64,000 bases of DNA, taken from assembly GCA_937944245.1 (NCBI GenBank), contig CALDYY010000067.1, forward strand, positions 1 to 64,000, in the 5' to 3' direction. This document shows, one piece after another, positions 17,208 to 29,172 of this stretch (within the stretch, counting starts at the first letter, position 1; every line of letters starts with the position of its first letter). The notes under the pieces are model-generated. The model saw nothing but the letters and a program-made list of their open reading frames with translations, did no database searches and was not told where the DNA came from. Both the position numbers and the translations under genes were made by a program. The stretch comes from an uncultured Saprospiraceae bacterium (GTDB lineage: Bacteria > Bacteroidota > Bacteroidia > Chitinophagales > Saprospiraceae).

Positions 17208-17863
17208 AACTATTTAATTTTATTGTGCTTGTTATCTTGCTTTCCTGTAATGAGCCATCTCAAAATAAGCAGCAACTTCTTTTTGAAACATTAGATACTG
17301 ACTTTTCCAAAGGAAGATTAACGCATAATCAAAACGTTACGCTTGTTGACTTGGAGCGGTTTCATGGTCATTTGTGCGATGGATTAGTGGTTGGCGCACT
17401 AGCCATTCAACAAGCCATGGAACAGCTTTATCCTAGTCAACCGATTGACCGAACGAATTTAAGGATTGTTAGTCAACCTTCTCCCTGCCTAACAGATGCA
17501 GCGATTTACCTTACGGGAGGTCGTTATCAATTCAATACTTTCTATGTGGACACTAATTTTGATGGGCTTTACATCATACAACGCATGGATAACCTTAAAA
17601 CAGTTGCCGTTGCTCTAAATAAAGGAATTAAACCCGCAGCAATTGACAGTTTAGGCAATCTAGCCATTCAGCAAACACTTTCCCCTTGTGCTGTGGATGA
17701 ATTAAAAAAGCTAGAAGATGATTTCACTGTTAGTTTGTTGAACTCAAATCCAAACGAAATATTTACCGTTTCGATAATGGATAACTTTGAGTGGCAACCC
17801 AACCCCAAAAATGACTATCTGAAAATAGATATTTTGAATAAGTACTTGCCAAACTGCAAATAA
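17204..17863 (+). CDS. FmdE-family lipoprotein in the arsenic operon
   Basis: 219 aa. N-terminus MKLFNFIVLVILLSC is a lipoprotein signal with Cys15. The body carries the FmdE signature FHGHLCDGLVVGALAI (from residue 53; His54, His56, Cys58) and further conserved cysteines in QPSPCLTDA and LSPCAVDEL. FmdE was named from formylmethanofuran dehydrogenase operons, but most bacterial members have no known role and bind metal or haem. No methanofuran pathway is in view. The 4-bp overlap with arsG-like argues for a joint function, perhaps a periplasmic metal-dependent redox step. It is last in the operon and converges on the VWA gene. Confidence 0.75.
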   Translation: MKLFNFIVLVILLSCNEPSQNKQQLLFETLDTDFSKGRLTHNQNVTLVDLERFHGHLCDGLVVGALAIQQAMEQLYPSQPIDRTNLRIVSQPSPCLTDAAIYLTGGRYQFNTFYVDTNFDGLYIIQRMDNLKTVAVALNKGIKPAAIDSLGNLAIQQTLSPCAVDELKKLEDDFTVSLLNSNPNEIFTVSIMDNFEWQPNPKNDYLKIDILNKYLPNCK

Positions 17864-17870
17864 TGAGAAA

Positions 17871-19973
17871 TCAATAGGCACCAAAATAGCGTCTTAAAAA
17901 CCATTCCAAAGTAAGCAAACTCATGAGCAAAAAGAAAATCCATTTCAAATTGATAATAGGGTTGGTTTGCGTTGTTTGGTACAACACAGGTTTGATGTTG
18001 CCTTTAGCAGCAATAAGTTGAGGTAGATCACTTAGTTGGTCAGGATAAACCAATGCGCCGCCAGAGTTGTCGCTCAAAATGCGTAGTAATCCATGGTCAG
18101 CTGTAGTCGCATACACTTCTAACTGGATAGGTTGAATACTGAACTGCCCGTCGTAAATGAGTTCTTGCCCGTTATAATTGGTCGTTCCTCTAAATGTGTA
18201 ATTACCCACTGGTAATATGCCCGCATCTAAAGCATAAGCGTTGTCCGTTTTATTGAATAAATAATCGTATTTTTCCCCTTCGCTGCTTTGTATCGTTAAC
18301 TTGGCATCAGGTGTGTTAATTAATTCGTAACTTTCATTGTATAGCTCTGCACCGAATTTCACCGCTTCATTTTCATTGAAAATATTATTGGCTAAACTCA
18401 CGCGAAAGCGGCGTTTATCAGTGCGTAACGACAAATATTGAATGGTTTTACCGACTAAAGTATTAAATACATCATGGTTTTGGTGCTGCAAATAATCAAA
18501 CAATCGCCATTTCCAAATACCTTCCGCTGCAAACACACCGATTTTTATACCTTCTGCTTCGCCGAGTAACAACAGTGGTCGAGGAGTGTCTATTCTGCCA
18601 ATGCGTTGACGCAATAGCACACTGGCATTGGGATTTACTCGATAATCGTTGCTAAATGGCGCTGTCACAGGTGGAAATTTGCGCACCTCTGACAAAATAT
18701 TTTCTTCCAACGTAAAGAGACTAAAATTACCTTGCACGATTGGTTGTACTTCATCCGTGTTGCGCCCATCTCCAGAAATGGTCAACAGTGATTGATATTG
18801 ATTGAATAAAGAAAGGTTAGTTTGTGTTCCTATAATATAAAAGTGAGGAATTTTTTGCTTGATTAGTCCTAAACGCACTTCAGTAATGGGTTGGGTGGCG
18901 CTGGGTAGTTGATGCAACAGGACAAAATCAAAATCGGCAATATTATTTTTGAACTCATTGGCGTAGCTGATGGCTACCTCGTAGTTCTTATTCAGGTCTA
19001 AAGTTTGCTTAAAAGCCGTAATATCAGGATGTGGAGAATTGGCTAAGATTAATATTTTTTGTCTTGAATCAAGAACATCAATGAAAATATCTTTGCTGTT
19101 GTTTGCGGTCGATGCTTCCCCGTTAACAGAACTTAGCGTTAGGCGATAGCGTTGCACACCTGGCTTATCTGCTTCCAAGATAACTTCGCGCGTTGTGAAA
19201 AAATCATCTTGATTGATGCTAATCGGTACAGTCGAAAGTAGCTTACTACCACTACGCTCTATTTTGGTGATAGTTAGATTTGTATTTTGACCCACACAAT
19301 TTTTAGCTGCCACATCTATCTGAATGGCAAAGCGGTCATTCAAATAAGCTATTTGGTTATACAAAGCACCTTTAAGTACCAGGTCACGTTTTGGGATGGT
19401 ATCGCCAAGTGCAATAGCATAAATAGGAGCATTAATTTTGGCACGTGTATAAATAGGATTACTTCCTCTATTGAAGATGCCATCACTGGCTAAGATGAGT
19501 GCACCTAAGTTTTGATTATCATAGCGGTCATAAACCGCTGATAGCATTTCGGATAAATTCGTAGATTTATCATTGAAGGCTGTATCTAATCCGTTGCGAA
19601 TGCGTTCACCAAAGGAAAAGGTAACCAGTTCGTAATCTTTCTGCAATTGCTCGACAAGTGTTTCAAGATTTTGCTGATACTTCGCCTTTTGCGTTGCGTT
19701 TAAATCTACTTGCACGGATTCAGAAACATCCTGTGCTATTACTATAATAGGTTTCTGTATTTCTGTTTTGATAGACTTGAGTAGGGGAGATAGCAACAGA
19801 CTTGCTAAGAATGCTACGGTTAATGCGCGGACAGTTCCCAGTATTCCATTTAACCATTTGGATTGTTCCTGAAACCGATTGTCTCTAAAATAGAGCACTA
19901 AGGCGTAAATTAATGCTAAAACTAAACAAAACAATAAATACCAAACAGGATACTGAAAACTAAGGTTGCTCAT
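17871..19973 (-). CDS. VWA-domain/Bat-like membrane protein
   Basis: 700 aa. Two N-terminal transmembrane segments (WYLLFCLVLALIYALVLYF and about residues 50-66) precede a von Willebrand A-like domain: IIVIAQDVSESV is a modified MIDAS DxSxS, then LILASDGIFNRG. Long beta-sandwich and GATase-like regions follow (ILANSPHPDITAFKQ), with one transmembrane helix at the C-terminus (WIFFLLMSLLTLEWFL). The architecture matches a conserved Bacteroidota protein often encoded near Bat genes. The function is unknown; a role in envelope stress has been proposed for Bat relatives. It converges on the FmdE gene with a 7-bp gap. Confidence 0.75.
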   Translation of the reverse strand: MSNLSFQYPVWYLLFCLVLALIYALVLYFRDNRFQEQSKWLNGILGTVRALTVAFLASLLLSPLLKSIKTEIQKPIIVIAQDVSESVQVDLNATQKAKYQQNLETLVEQLQKDYELVTFSFGERIRNGLDTAFNDKSTNLSEMLSAVYDRYDNQNLGALILASDGIFNRGSNPIYTRAKINAPIYAIALGDTIPKRDLVLKGALYNQIAYLNDRFAIQIDVAAKNCVGQNTNLTITKIERSGSKLLSTVPISINQDDFFTTREVILEADKPGVQRYRLTLSSVNGEASTANNSKDIFIDVLDSRQKILILANSPHPDITAFKQTLDLNKNYEVAISYANEFKNNIADFDFVLLHQLPSATQPITEVRLGLIKQKIPHFYIIGTQTNLSLFNQYQSLLTISGDGRNTDEVQPIVQGNFSLFTLEENILSEVRKFPPVTAPFSNDYRVNPNASVLLRQRIGRIDTPRPLLLLGEAEGIKIGVFAAEGIWKWRLFDYLQHQNHDVFNTLVGKTIQYLSLRTDKRRFRVSLANNIFNENEAVKFGAELYNESYELINTPDAKLTIQSSEGEKYDYLFNKTDNAYALDAGILPVGNYTFRGTTNYNGQELIYDGQFSIQPIQLEVYATTADHGLLRILSDNSGGALVYPDQLSDLPQLIAAKGNIKPVLYQTTQTNPIINLKWIFFLLMSLLTLEWFLRRYFGAY

Positions 19974-20021
19974 ATCGGGAAATTACTTTCTAGGCTATTA
20001 GGAAGGTGAACGGCTAAAACA

Positions 20022-20121
20022 TTTATTCGTTGGATGATTTTTTCTATTGAACGATTAATAATCATGGCACGAAACTCCATTTTTTGTAATAACCCAACAG
20101 TTAAATCACTCAACGAATAAA
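20022..20121. repeat. Long inverted repeat downstream of rpoC
   Basis: TTTATTCGTTG (20022-20032) pairs with CAACGAATAAA (20111-20121). After a 3-nt internal loop, a further GATTT/AAATC pair extends the stem. It begins 14 bp after the rpoC stop. It may be the end structure of the rpo operon; the 60-nt loop contains no ORF. Confidence 0.55.
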
Positions 20122-20135
20122 CATTTTATTACCTA

Positions 20136-23100
20136 CTAATATTCATCATCATAGTCCTCCATATTCAACGCAGCACGTCTAGCTTCGTAATCTGCTTGAG
20201 CAGCACGCGTTGTAACAAAGAGATTGTCGTATTCTCTCAATCCTGTACCTGCTGGGATTTTCTTACCTACAATTACATTTTCTTTTAGTCCCAACAAGAA
20301 ATCTTCTTTTGCGCCAATAGCTGCTGTACTTAATACTTTCGTTGTCTCTTGGAACGAAGCTGCTGAAATCCAGCTACTTGTACCTAAAGAAGACTTTGTA
20401 ATACCTTGTAACAGTGGGCTAGAAGTCGCTGCGATAGCATCTCTATAAAGTACCAGTTTTAGATCATTGCGTTTTAAGTAAGAGTTTTCTTCTCTCAACT
20501 GGCGCAAAGAGACCAACTGACCAGGCAATAATTTATTAGAATCACCTGAATCTGTCACAACTTTTTTATCAAAAATCCAGTCGTTTTGTTCGACGAAGTC
20601 GTATTTTTCTACTGCTTCTCCTTCTAAGAAAGTTGTATCACCTGCATCTTCAATTTGTACGCGTCGCATCATTTGACGTACTATTACCTCAATGTGTTTG
20701 TCGTTGATACCAATACCTTGTGAGCGATATACTTCTTGTACGCCATTTACCAGGTATTGCTGTACTGCAAACACACCTTTGATAGCTAGAATATCTCTTG
20801 GTGCGATTGCTCCATCAGAGAGTGGCATTCCTGCACGGACAAAGTCTCCATCTTGAATCAAAATGTGTTTAGATAGCCCAATGAGGTACTTGTGCTTTTG
20901 CCCATCCTTAGCTTCCACAGTAATTTCTCTATTACCACGTTTAATTTTGCCAAAAGTTACAATACCATCTACCTCAGAAACTACAGCTGGATTGGATGGA
21001 TTTCTTCCTTCAAATAATTCTGTTACCCTTGGCAAACCACCCGTAATATCTTGAATACCACCTAGTTTACGAGGGATTTTTACAATTTTCTGACCTGCTT
21101 CTACCGTATCACCGTTGTCAATAGAGATGTATGCACCCACAGGCAAATTGTAATTTTTGAGCACTTCGCCATCTGCACTAATGATTTGAATACTAGGAAT
21201 TTTTTTCTTGTTCCTTGATTCGATAACTACTTTATCTTCATAACCCGTTTGGTCATCACGCTCTCTGCGGAAAGTTACATTCTCTTCAACCGCTTCAAAC
21301 TGCGCAATACCTGAATATTCAGATACAATAACAGCGTTGAATGGGTCCCACTCACAAAGTTTTTGTCCTCTGCTTACTTTTTGTCCTTGCTTCACGAAAA
21401 GTGTTGCCCCATATGGAATATAGTTGGAAGAGTATTGCTTTGTCCTGCGTTCATCTGTGATACGCAACTCGCCAGAACGAGAAAGTACGATATTTGTGCT
21501 ATCATCACCTTCAACTATTTTTACATTATCTAACTCTACAAAACCATCGAACTTCGCCGTCAATGTTGATTCTTGCTTAGTAACCGAAGCCACACCACCT
21601 ACGTGGAAAGTACGAAGTGTCAACTGTGTACCTGGCTCGCCAATAGATTGAGCCGCAATAATACCTACGGCATCACCACGCTCTGCAATACGACCAGTCG
21701 CAAGGTTATTTCCGTAACATTTTCTACAAACACCACGCTTGGTTTCGCAAGTGAGTACAGAACGAATAGTAACTTCCTCTATGCCAACTTTCTCAATGTA
21801 TTTAGCTGTTTTTTCATCAATGTACTGTCCTGCTTTAATGATAAGTTCATCCGTTACAGGGTGAACAACGTCATATAAAGTATATCTACCTTCAATTCTT
21901 TCTGATAAATTTTGTACAATTTTATCGTTGTCTTTCAGGGCAGACATTTCAATACCGCGAAGCGTTTCGCAGTCTTCTTCCATAATCACCACATCTTGAG
22001 CCACATCCACCAAACGACGAGTCAAGTAACCAGCATCTGCTGTTTTCAATGCAGTATCCGCCAAACCTTTACGAGCACCGTGTGTGGAGATAAAATATTC
22101 CAATACAGAAAGCCCTTCGATAAAGTTAGCAAGAATAGGGTTTTCGATTACAGCGTTTCCGGTGTCACCAGATTTACGCGGTTTCGCCATCAAACCCCTA
22201 AGACCACACAACTGCTTAATCTGTCGTTGTGAACCACGCGCGCCAGAGTGAAGCATCATATAAACAGAGTTGAATCCCTGTTTGTGCGCTGCTAATTCCT
22301 TCATTAAAGTATCCGTCACTCGGTTATCAGCGTAAGTCCATTTATCAATAATTTGGTTATATCGCTCATTGTTGGTGATAAGCCCCATATTGTAGTTTTC
22401 CCAAACTTCATCTACTTCTTCTTGTGCTTCTTGAAGTGCAATTTGCTTAATCTCAGGAATAATCAAATCTCCTAAGTTGAAGGATAAACCACCTTTGAAT
22501 GCCCAGTAAAAGCCAATGTATTTAATGTCGTCTAAGAAAGTTGCTGCTACGGTGAAATTCGTTCGCTTAATTACATCACTGATGATTTGCTTTATGTTCT
22601 TTTTTGTCAATAATTCATTAACATAAGGTACGCCTTGCGGTACAGCTTGGTTAAAAAGAACTCGCCCTGTGGTTGTATCCAACAATTTGATAATCGGATT
22701 GCCCGCTTCATCTTCTGTTTTTACACGTACTTTTATCTTAGCATGCAAATCCAATTTTCCTTCATTGTAGGAAATAATTACCTCTTCAGCAGAATAAAAT
22801 TTCCTTCCTTCTCCTTTTACTTTAATTTCAGCAGTAGAAGAACGGTGCTTGGTGATGTAATAAAGACCAAGAATCATGTCCTGAGAAGGCAAAGTAATAG
22901 GTGAACCATTTTGTGGGTTCAACATGTTATGGGAGGAAAGCATCAAAATTTGTGCTTCCAGAATAGCTGCTTGACTTAACGGTACGTGAACTGCCATTTG
23001 GTCTCCATCAAAGTCAGCGTTGAAAGCACCACACACTAACGGGTGCAACTGTATCGCCTTACCTTCGATAATGGTTGGCTGGAACGACTGTATAGAAAGA

Positions 23101-24437
23101 CGGTGCAGTGTTGGTGCACGGTTTAGCATGACAGGATGCCCTTTCAACACATTTTCCAAAATTTCCCAAATGATAGCGTCTTTTTTATCCACTAATTTCT
23201 TAGCAGATTTTACCGTTTTTACAATACCCCTTTCAATTAACTTTCGGATAATGAAGGGTTTAAACAATTCGGCTGCCATCTCCTTTGGTAAACCACATTC
23301 GTGTAATTTCAACGTAGGACCAACCACAATGACCGAACGACCAGAGTAATCTACACGTTTACCAAGCAAATTTTGACGGAAACGACCTTGTTTACCTTTC
23401 AAAATATCACTGAGCGATTTTAGTGCTCTACCTCCTTCTGCCTTTACTGCATTGGATTTTCGTGAATTATCGAACAAAGAGTCAACTGCTTCTTGCAGCA
23501 TTCGCTTTTCATTGCGTAAAATAACTTCTGGTGCTTTGATTTCCAAAAGCCTTTTCAAGCGATTATTTCTAATAATCACTCTTCTATAAAGGTCATTCAA
23601 ATCTGAACTAGCAAATCTACCACCATCAAGTGGGACAAGTGGTCGCAATTCAGGCGGCACGACTGGCAAATACTGTATAATAGTCCACTCTGGACGATTT
23701 TCTGTTCTTGAAATACCATCTCTAAAGGCTTCCACTACTCTCAGTCGCTTTAGGGCTTCTGATTTTCTTTGTTGAGAAGTTTCGTTAGCCGCAGAGTGAC
23801 GCAATTCGTAAGAAAGTTTATCCAAATCTAAGTTCATCAATAAATCTCGGATTGCCTCTGCTCCCATTTTAGCCACAAAACGGTTTGCATCATCTTCAGG
23901 AAGCTGATGGTTTTCCACAGGTAACGATTCTAAAATCTCCAAATATTCTTCTTCTGTGAGTAAAGCATATTTTTCAATATTATCATCCGCTTTTATACCT
24001 GGATTGATAACTACATATCGCTCATAATAAATAATAGATTCCAACTTTTTGGAAGAAAGTCCAAGCAAATACCCAATTTTGTTAGGCAATGACTTGAAAA
24101 ACCATATGTGTACCACAGGAACTACTAATTTGATGTGTCCCATCCTCTCGCGACGAACTTTCTTTTCCGTCACTTCCACTCCACATCTATCACACACAAT
24201 CCCTTTATATCTTATTCTCTTGTATTTTCCACAATAGCATTCATAGTCCTTTACTGGACCGAAAATGCGTTCGCAAAAAAGACCATCTCGCTCCGGTTTA
24301 TAAGAGCGATAATTGATGGTTTCTGGTTTTAACACCTCTCCATAAGACCGCTCCAGAATATCATCTGGTGAAGCAAGACTTATCGTGATCTTTTCAAATT
24401 CCTGATTTTGAACGCGATTATCTTTTTTAAATGGCAT
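20136..24437 (-). CDS. rpoC: RNA polymerase beta' subunit
   Basis: 1433 aa, the usual Bacteroidota length. It shows the zinc ribbon [20 protein letters not shown] near residues 67-86, the catalytic metal loop [12 protein letters not shown], the trigger-loop region and the second zinc site [15 protein letters not shown]. The switch and bridge-helix segment [16 protein letters not shown] is intact. It forms the active centre of transcription with rpoB. It follows rpoB after 90 bp containing a hairpin. The C-terminal acidic end NMEDYDDEY is typical. Confidence 0.99.
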   Translation of the reverse strand: MPFKKDNRVQNQEFEKITISLASPDDILERSYGEVLKPETINYRSYKPERDGLFCERIFGPVKDYECYCGKYKRIRYKGIVCDRCGVEVTEKKVRRERMGHIKLVVPVVHIWFFKSLPNKIGYLLGLSSKKLESIIYYERYVVINPGIKADDNIEKYALLTEEEYLEILESLPVENHQLPEDDANRFVAKMGAEAIRDLLMNLDLDKLSYELRHSAANETSQQRKSEALKRLRVVEAFRDGISRTENRPEWTIIQYLPVVPPELRPLVPLDGGRFASSDLNDLYRRVIIRNNRLKRLLEIKAPEVILRNEKRMLQEAVDSLFDNSRKSNAVKAEGGRALKSLSDILKGKQGRFRQNLLGKRVDYSGRSVIVVGPTLKLHECGLPKEMAAELFKPFIIRKLIERGIVKTVKSAKKLVDKKDAIIWEILENVLKGHPVMLNRAPTLHRLSIQSFQPTIIEGKAIQLHPLVCGAFNADFDGDQMAVHVPLSQAAILEAQILMLSSHNMLNPQNGSPITLPSQDMILGLYYITKHRSSTAEIKVKGEGRKFYSAEEVIISYNEGKLDLHAKIKVRVKTEDEAGNPIIKLLDTTTGRVLFNQAVPQGVPYVNELLTKKNIKQIISDVIKRTNFTVAATFLDDIKYIGFYWAFKGGLSFNLGDLIIPEIKQIALQEAQEEVDEVWENYNMGLITNNERYNQIIDKWTYADNRVTDTLMKELAAHKQGFNSVYMMLHSGARGSQRQIKQLCGLRGLMAKPRKSGDTGNAVIENPILANFIEGLSVLEYFISTHGARKGLADTALKTADAGYLTRRLVDVAQDVVIMEEDCETLRGIEMSALKDNDKIVQNLSERIEGRYTLYDVVHPVTDELIIKAGQYIDEKTAKYIEKVGIEEVTIRSVLTCETKRGVCRKCYGNNLATGRIAERGDAVGIIAAQSIGEPGTQLTLRTFHVGGVASVTKQESTLTAKFDGFVELDNVKIVEGDDSTNIVLSRSGELRITDERRTKQYSSNYIPYGATLFVKQGQKVSRGQKLCEWDPFNAVIVSEYSGIAQFEAVEENVTFRRERDDQTGYEDKVVIESRNKKKIPSIQIISADGEVLKNYNLPVGAYISIDNGDTVEAGQKIVKIPRKLGGIQDITGGLPRVTELFEGRNPSNPAVVSEVDGIVTFGKIKRGNREITVEAKDGQKHKYLIGLSKHILIQDGDFVRAGMPLSDGAIAPRDILAIKGVFAVQQYLVNGVQEVYRSQGIGINDKHIEVIVRQMMRRVQIEDAGDTTFLEGEAVEKYDFVEQNDWIFDKKVVTDSGDSNKLLPGQLVSLRQLREENSYLKRNDLKLVLYRDAIAATSSPLLQGITKSSLGTSSWISAASFQETTKVLSTAAIGAKEDFLLGLKENVIVGKKIPAGTGLREYDNLFVTTRAAQADYEARRAALNMEDYDDEY

Positions 24438-24462
24438 AATATATATTAGTGTATTTGATAAA

Positions 24463-24515
24463 AGGTATTGGACATGTAGATGGAAAGTATCTCTAAAACC
24501 TAATGTCCAATACCT
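24463..24515 (-). other. Hairpin in the rpoB-rpoC gap
   Basis: Perfect 13-bp arms AGGTATTGGACAT/ATGTCCAATACCT with a 27-nt loop fill most of the 90-bp spacer. No T-run follows, so a processing or spacer role is more likely than termination. Confidence 0.6.
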
Positions 24516-24527
24516 GATACCTGAATG

Positions 24528-27500
24528 TTAATCAAATTTTACGTCAAGTGCCAAACCTCTTAGTTCGTGTATTAACACGTTGAAAGACTCTGGTATATTC
24601 GGCTGTGGTAATGGGTCTCCTTTCACAATGGCTTCATATGCTTTCGCACGTCCTTGTATATCATCGGACTTAATCGTAAGTAGCTCTTGTAGGATATTGG
24701 CTGCACCAAACGCCTCCAACGCCCAAACCTCCATCTCACCAAAACGCTGTCCTCCGAACTGTGCCTTACCGCCTAGTGGCTGTTGCGTAATCAATGAGTA
24801 AGGACCTATGGAACGAGCGTGCATCTTATCATCTACCATGTGCGATAGTTTAAGCATATAGATTACACCTACCGTTGCTTGCTGGTGGAATCGGTCACCA
24901 GTTTCTCCGTCGTACAAGTATGTCTGTCCTAAACTTGGTAAACTAGCCTTTTGGATATAATGCTCTATTTCGTCCATCGTAGCTCCATCAAAGATAGGCG
25001 TTCCAAATTTCATACCAAGTTTTTCACCTGCCCAACCTAATACGGTCTCAAAAATCTGCCCAATGTTCATTCGTGAAGGTACGCCCAAAGGGTTAAGCAC
25101 AATATCTACTGGTGTGCCATCTTCCAAGAAGGGCATATCTTCAAGACGCACTATTTTTGCTACAATTCCTTTATTTCCATGACGACCAGCAAGTTTGTCT
25201 CCTACTTTGAGTTTTCGTTTTTTAGCCAAATAAACTTTTGCTAGTTTCAATACGCCAGCAGGTAGCTCATCACCGATACTAATATTGAATTTTTCTCTTT
25301 TGTAACGACCTACTTCTTCGTTCAATTTGATATTGAAGTTGTGTAATAGTCGAGCAATCAAGGCATTGGTGTATGCGTCGTCAGTCCAATTATTATAGTC
25401 AACAGTAGTGTAATCTATTTCTCGAAGCACAACTTGGTTGAATCTAACGCCTTCTGGTATAACTGGTTCGTTATAGATACTCCTTACTCCCTTCGATTTT
25501 TTATCACTTAGTAATGTGATGAGTTTATCAATCAAGATAGTTTGGAGATCGTTTTTTGCAATCTCGTGAGAGTCCTCTAGTTGATCCAACTGGTTCTTCT
25601 CGCTAGTTTTTTGCACTTTATCTTTTTTAGCTCTAGCAAAAAGCTGCTTATCAATAACCACACCTTTCATGGAAGGTGGTGCTTTCATAGAAGCATCTTT
25701 CACATCGCCTGCTTTATCCCCAAAGATAGCTCTCAATAGTTTTTCTTCAGGAGTTGGGTCAGATTCTCCTTTAGGCGTAATCTTACCAATTAATATATCA
25801 CCTTCCTTAACCCAAGCACCTATTCTAATAATACCATTCTCATCTAAATCTTTAGTCGCATCTTCCGATACGTTTGGAATATCATTAGTTAATTCTTCTT
25901 CGCCCAATTTTGTGTCGCGAACATCCATTTCAAAATGCTCGATATGCAAAGAAGTGAAAATATCATTGCGAACTACATTTTCAGATAGTACAATCGCATC
26001 CTCAAAGTTATATCCCTTCCAAGGCATAAATGCTACTTTCAGATTCTGTCCAAGTGCTAACTCGCCTTTATCCGTAGCATAACCATCGCAAAGAATTTGA
26101 CCTTTTACTACTCGTTCCCCTTTTCTAACAATAGGTTTCAAGTTGATACAAGTACCTTGATTGGTCTTCTGGAACTTAATTAGTTTATAGGTCTTCACAT
26201 TGTCTTCAAAAGAAATCAACTGTTCCTCTTCCGTCCTATCATAGCGAATAACTACTTCATTTGCATCCACATACTCTACCGTTCCCTCGCCCTCAGCGTT
26301 TATCATAATTCGACTATCGCGTGCTACTTTTCCTTCTAATCCAGTACCTACAATCGGTGAGCTAGGACGTAACAAAGGAACTGCTTGACGTTGCATGTTT
26401 GAACCCATAAGCGCACGGTTAGCATCATCATTCTCCAAGAAAGGAATCATAGATGCAGATACCCCTACAATTTGGTTCGGCGCAACGTCCATATACTCAA
26501 TATCATCTGGTTCTAATATCGGAAACTCCCCCCGTTCTCTACACTTGATTCTATCTGATTCAAATGCTCCAGTTTCGTCCACTATCGCATTGGCTTGCGC
26601 AATTTTCATAAAATCCTCACCTTCCGCAGAAAGATATTTTATTGGATTTTTCAAATCCACAATTCCATTATTTACTTTGCGATAAGGTGTTTCCAAGAAG
26701 CCCATTTTATTAAGCTTCGCATGAACGCAAAGGGTGGAAATCAAACCAATGTTCGGACCCTCTGGTGTTTCAATAGTACACAAACGACCGTAATGTGAGT
26801 AGTGTACGTCCCTAACCTCAAAACCGGCACGCTCTCTGGATAAACCACCAGGACCGAGTGCAGAAATTCTTCGCTTATGCGTTATTTCAGATAATGGATT
26901 CGTTTGATCACAAAATTGAGACAACTGACTTGTACCAAAGAATGAATTGATAACCGAAGAAAGCGTGCGAGCATTAATTAAGTCAATCGGCGTAAACACC
27001 TCATTATCTCGAACATTCATGCGTTCGCGAATAGTACGTGCCATCCTTGCAAGACCTACGCCAAATTGAGCGTATAACTGTTCACCCACAGAGCGAACCC
27101 TACGGTTACTCAAGTGGTCAATATCATCAATTTCTGCTTTTTGGTTCATCAACTGCACTAGATAGCGTACAATCTCAATGATATCTTCTTTAGTCAACAC
27201 TAAGGTTTCGTCAGATGTGCTAAGATTAAGTTTGCGATTGATTTTATATCTACCTACTTCCCCAAGGTTATAACGCTTGTCAGAAAAGAATAATTTATCA
27301 ATGATGCCACGTGCTGTTTCTTCATCAGGTGGTTCAGCACCGCGAAGTTGCTTATAAATGTAAGCCACCGCTTCTATTTCAGAACTAGAAGGGTCTTTTT
27401 GTAACGTGTTATATATAATGGAAAAGTCATCTTCAACATCTTCGCGTTGAAGTACAATAGTATCTACGCCGGAGTCAATAATCATTTCAATGTTATCCTC

Positions 27501-28349
27501 ATCCAAAACAACATCTCGTTCTAGTATGATTAGACTACGCTCCATAGTAGTTACCTCTCCTGTATCTTCGTCCACAAAGTCTTCTGTCCATGCTCGTAGT
27601 ACCCTTGCTGCAAGTCTCCTTCCGATTGACTTTTCTAATGAATCTCTATCTGTATGGATTTCATCCGCTAATCCGAAGATATTTAAAATAACTCTATCTG
27701 TATCGTATCCAATTGCGCGAAGTAGCGTTGTTACTGGAAATTTTTTCTTACGGTCAATGTAAGCATACATCACTGTATTGATGTCCGTAGCAAATTCCAT
27801 CCAAGCTCCTTTGAAAGGAATTACTCTAGCGGAGTAAATCTTGGTGCCGTTCGGGTGGAAAGTTTGTCCAAAAAATACACCTGGTGAGCGATGTAACTGT
27901 GAAACGATGATTCTCTCTGCACCATTCACTACAAAAGTACCTTTGGGAGTCATGTAAGGTATATTACCCAAAAACACATCTTGTACCATTGTTTTGAAGT
28001 CAACGTGGTCTTCATCGTTGCAAGATAAACGCAATTTCGCTTTCAATGGAACACTATAGGTCAACCCTCGGTGCATACATTCTTCAATAGAATATCTTGG
28101 AGGATCAACAAAATAGTCTAAGAACTCAAGAACAAAAATATTCCGGGCATCTGTAATGGGAAAGTTCTCTTGAAACACTTTATACAACCCTTCATTCATC
28201 CTATTTTCTGGTGTCGTTTCCAACTGAAAAAACTCTTGGAACGACTTGAGCTGAATTTCAAGAAAATCAGGATAGTCGGCTATTACTCTCGACTTACCAA
28301 AGTTAAATCTCTTTTGTTCAGCAGTTAAAGTACCGATGGTTGAAGTCAT
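24528..28349 (-). CDS. rpoB: RNA polymerase beta subunit
   Basis: 1273 aa, complete. Typical segments include the rifampicin-region [19 protein letters not shown] and [20 protein letters not shown], the catalytic-side [12 protein letters not shown] and the C-terminal [19 protein letters not shown] and [24 protein letters not shown]. In the cluster 1 region the residues at the classical resistance positions (Asp in FCDQTN, His-equivalent K in THKRR, Ser in RRISAL) look wild type. It is preceded by rplL after a 296-bp structured spacer. Confidence 0.99.
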   Translation of the reverse strand: MTSTIGTLTAEQKRFNFGKSRVIADYPDFLEIQLKSFQEFFQLETTPENRMNEGLYKVFQENFPITDARNIFVLEFLDYFVDPPRYSIEECMHRGLTYSVPLKAKLRLSCNDEDHVDFKTMVQDVFLGNIPYMTPKGTFVVNGAERIIVSQLHRSPGVFFGQTFHPNGTKIYSARVIPFKGAWMEFATDINTVMYAYIDRKKKFPVTTLLRAIGYDTDRVILNIFGLADEIHTDRDSLEKSIGRRLAARVLRAWTEDFVDEDTGEVTTMERSLIILERDVVLDEDNIEMIIDSGVDTIVLQREDVEDDFSIIYNTLQKDPSSSEIEAVAYIYKQLRGAEPPDEETARGIIDKLFFSDKRYNLGEVGRYKINRKLNLSTSDETLVLTKEDIIEIVRYLVQLMNQKAEIDDIDHLSNRRVRSVGEQLYAQFGVGLARMARTIRERMNVRDNEVFTPIDLINARTLSSVINSFFGTSQLSQFCDQTNPLSEITHKRRISALGPGGLSRERAGFEVRDVHYSHYGRLCTIETPEGPNIGLISTLCVHAKLNKMGFLETPYRKVNNGIVDLKNPIKYLSAEGEDFMKIAQANAIVDETGAFESDRIKCRERGEFPILEPDDIEYMDVAPNQIVGVSASMIPFLENDDANRALMGSNMQRQAVPLLRPSSPIVGTGLEGKVARDSRIMINAEGEGTVEYVDANEVVIRYDRTEEEQLISFEDNVKTYKLIKFQKTNQGTCINLKPIVRKGERVVKGQILCDGYATDKGELALGQNLKVAFMPWKGYNFEDAIVLSENVVRNDIFTSLHIEHFEMDVRDTKLGEEELTNDIPNVSEDATKDLDENGIIRIGAWVKEGDILIGKITPKGESDPTPEEKLLRAIFGDKAGDVKDASMKAPPSMKGVVIDKQLFARAKKDKVQKTSEKNQLDQLEDSHEIAKNDLQTILIDKLITLLSDKKSKGVRSIYNEPVIPEGVRFNQVVLREIDYTTVDYNNWTDDAYTNALIARLLHNFNIKLNEEVGRYKREKFNISIGDELPAGVLKLAKVYLAKKRKLKVGDKLAGRHGNKGIVAKIVRLEDMPFLEDGTPVDIVLNPLGVPSRMNIGQIFETVLGWAGEKLGMKFGTPIFDGATMDEIEHYIQKASLPSLGQTYLYDGETGDRFHQQATVGVIYMLKLSHMVDDKMHARSIGPYSLITQQPLGGKAQFGGQRFGEMEVWALEAFGAANILQELLTIKSDDIQGRAKAYEAIVKGDPLPQPNIPESFNVLIHELRGLALDVKFD

Positions 28350-28574
28350 TTATTGTTATTGTTTTTACTAGAGATAAAAGGAAAAGAAAGAACTTTATGT
28401 ATAGTCATTTGATTAACTACTTTGAAATTGTGTACAATTTTGAACACAGCTACTAATGAAACCATACAATTAGAACATCTGACTGAATTGTATAAACGGC
28501 TTTGTAGTGTTTATAGTTCATCAATATATTGTAATTTTAGCTTTTTATCCATATGTGCCTGTAAATAAACATAC

Positions 28575-28631
28575 AGGCTTATCAAGCACGATAACGTACT
28601 TAATAAGCCTACTACCACCTTTGGAAAGGTG
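28575..28631 (-). promoter_or_regulatory. Tandem hairpins in the rplL-rpoB spacer (possible attenuator)
   Basis: Two stems lie 15-71 bp after the rplL stop: CACCTTT/AAAGGTG with a 2-nt loop (28616-28631), and a 12-bp stem AGGCTTAT-AAG/CTT-ATAAGCCT (28575-28610) with one mismatch. This is the position where many bacteria attenuate or process the rplJL-rpoBC transcript. The remaining 28350-28574 is AT-rich with no ORF. Confidence 0.55.
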
Positions 28632-28645
28632 AACAACAAAAATAC

Positions 28646-29041
28646 TTACTTAATTTGTATTTCTGCACCTACTTCCTCAAGTGCTTTTTTCAACTGTTCG
28701 GCCTCTTCTTTTGAAACTTTTTCTTTTAATGTTTGAGGAGCGCCATCTACTAAATCCTTAGCTTCTTTCAAACCTAAGTTAAGCAGCGTTTTCACTTCTT
28801 TTACCACTTTCAACTTTTGAGCACCGCCTGAAGAAAGAATTACATCAAACTCTGTTTGCTCAACAGGAGCTGGTGCGCCTCCATCTGCGTCGCCACTTGC
28901 TGCTGGTGCTGCCATCATAATAGCTCCACCACCTGCTGCTGGCTTAATACCATACTCATCCTCTAATATTTTTGTAACCTCAGTTACCTCCTTAATCGTA
29001 AGGTTAACTAACATTTCTGCGATCTGTCTTGCATCTGCCAT
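28646..29041 (-). CDS. rplL: 50S ribosomal protein L7/L12
   Basis: 131 aa. An N-terminal dimerisation helix, a flexible Ala/Gly/Pro-rich hinge ([16 protein letters not shown]) and the conserved C-terminal domain ([50 protein letters not shown]). It forms the stalk that recruits translation factors. It lies 131 bp after rplJ, separated by a hairpin. Confidence 0.98.
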   Translation of the reverse strand: MADARQIAEMLVNLTIKEVTEVTKILEDEYGIKPAAGGGAIMMAAPAASGDADGGAPAPVEQTEFDVILSSGGAQKLKVVKEVKTLLNLGLKEAKDLVDGAPQTLKEKVSKEEAEQLKKALEEVGAEIQIK

Positions 29042-29105
29042 TGTAAAATAATTTTAAAATATTAAACCATTAGATTGATAATGGTGCGTAACATATTATG
29101 AATAA

Positions 29106-29131
29106 AATTAGTCAACTCATGTTGACTAATT
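29106..29131 (-). other. Hairpin in the rplJ-rplL gap
   Basis: Perfect 11-bp arms AATTAGTCAAC/GTTGACTAATT around TCAT. Confidence 0.6.
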
Positions 29132-29172
29132 AGATGGAAGCCTTGTTCCTTATAATAATCAGCTATTGATTA

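Noticed and set aside
26395-26685. Plus-strand frames opposite rpoB and rpoC
   Set aside because: Low-complexity Ser-rich antisense shadows of conserved polymerase genes.
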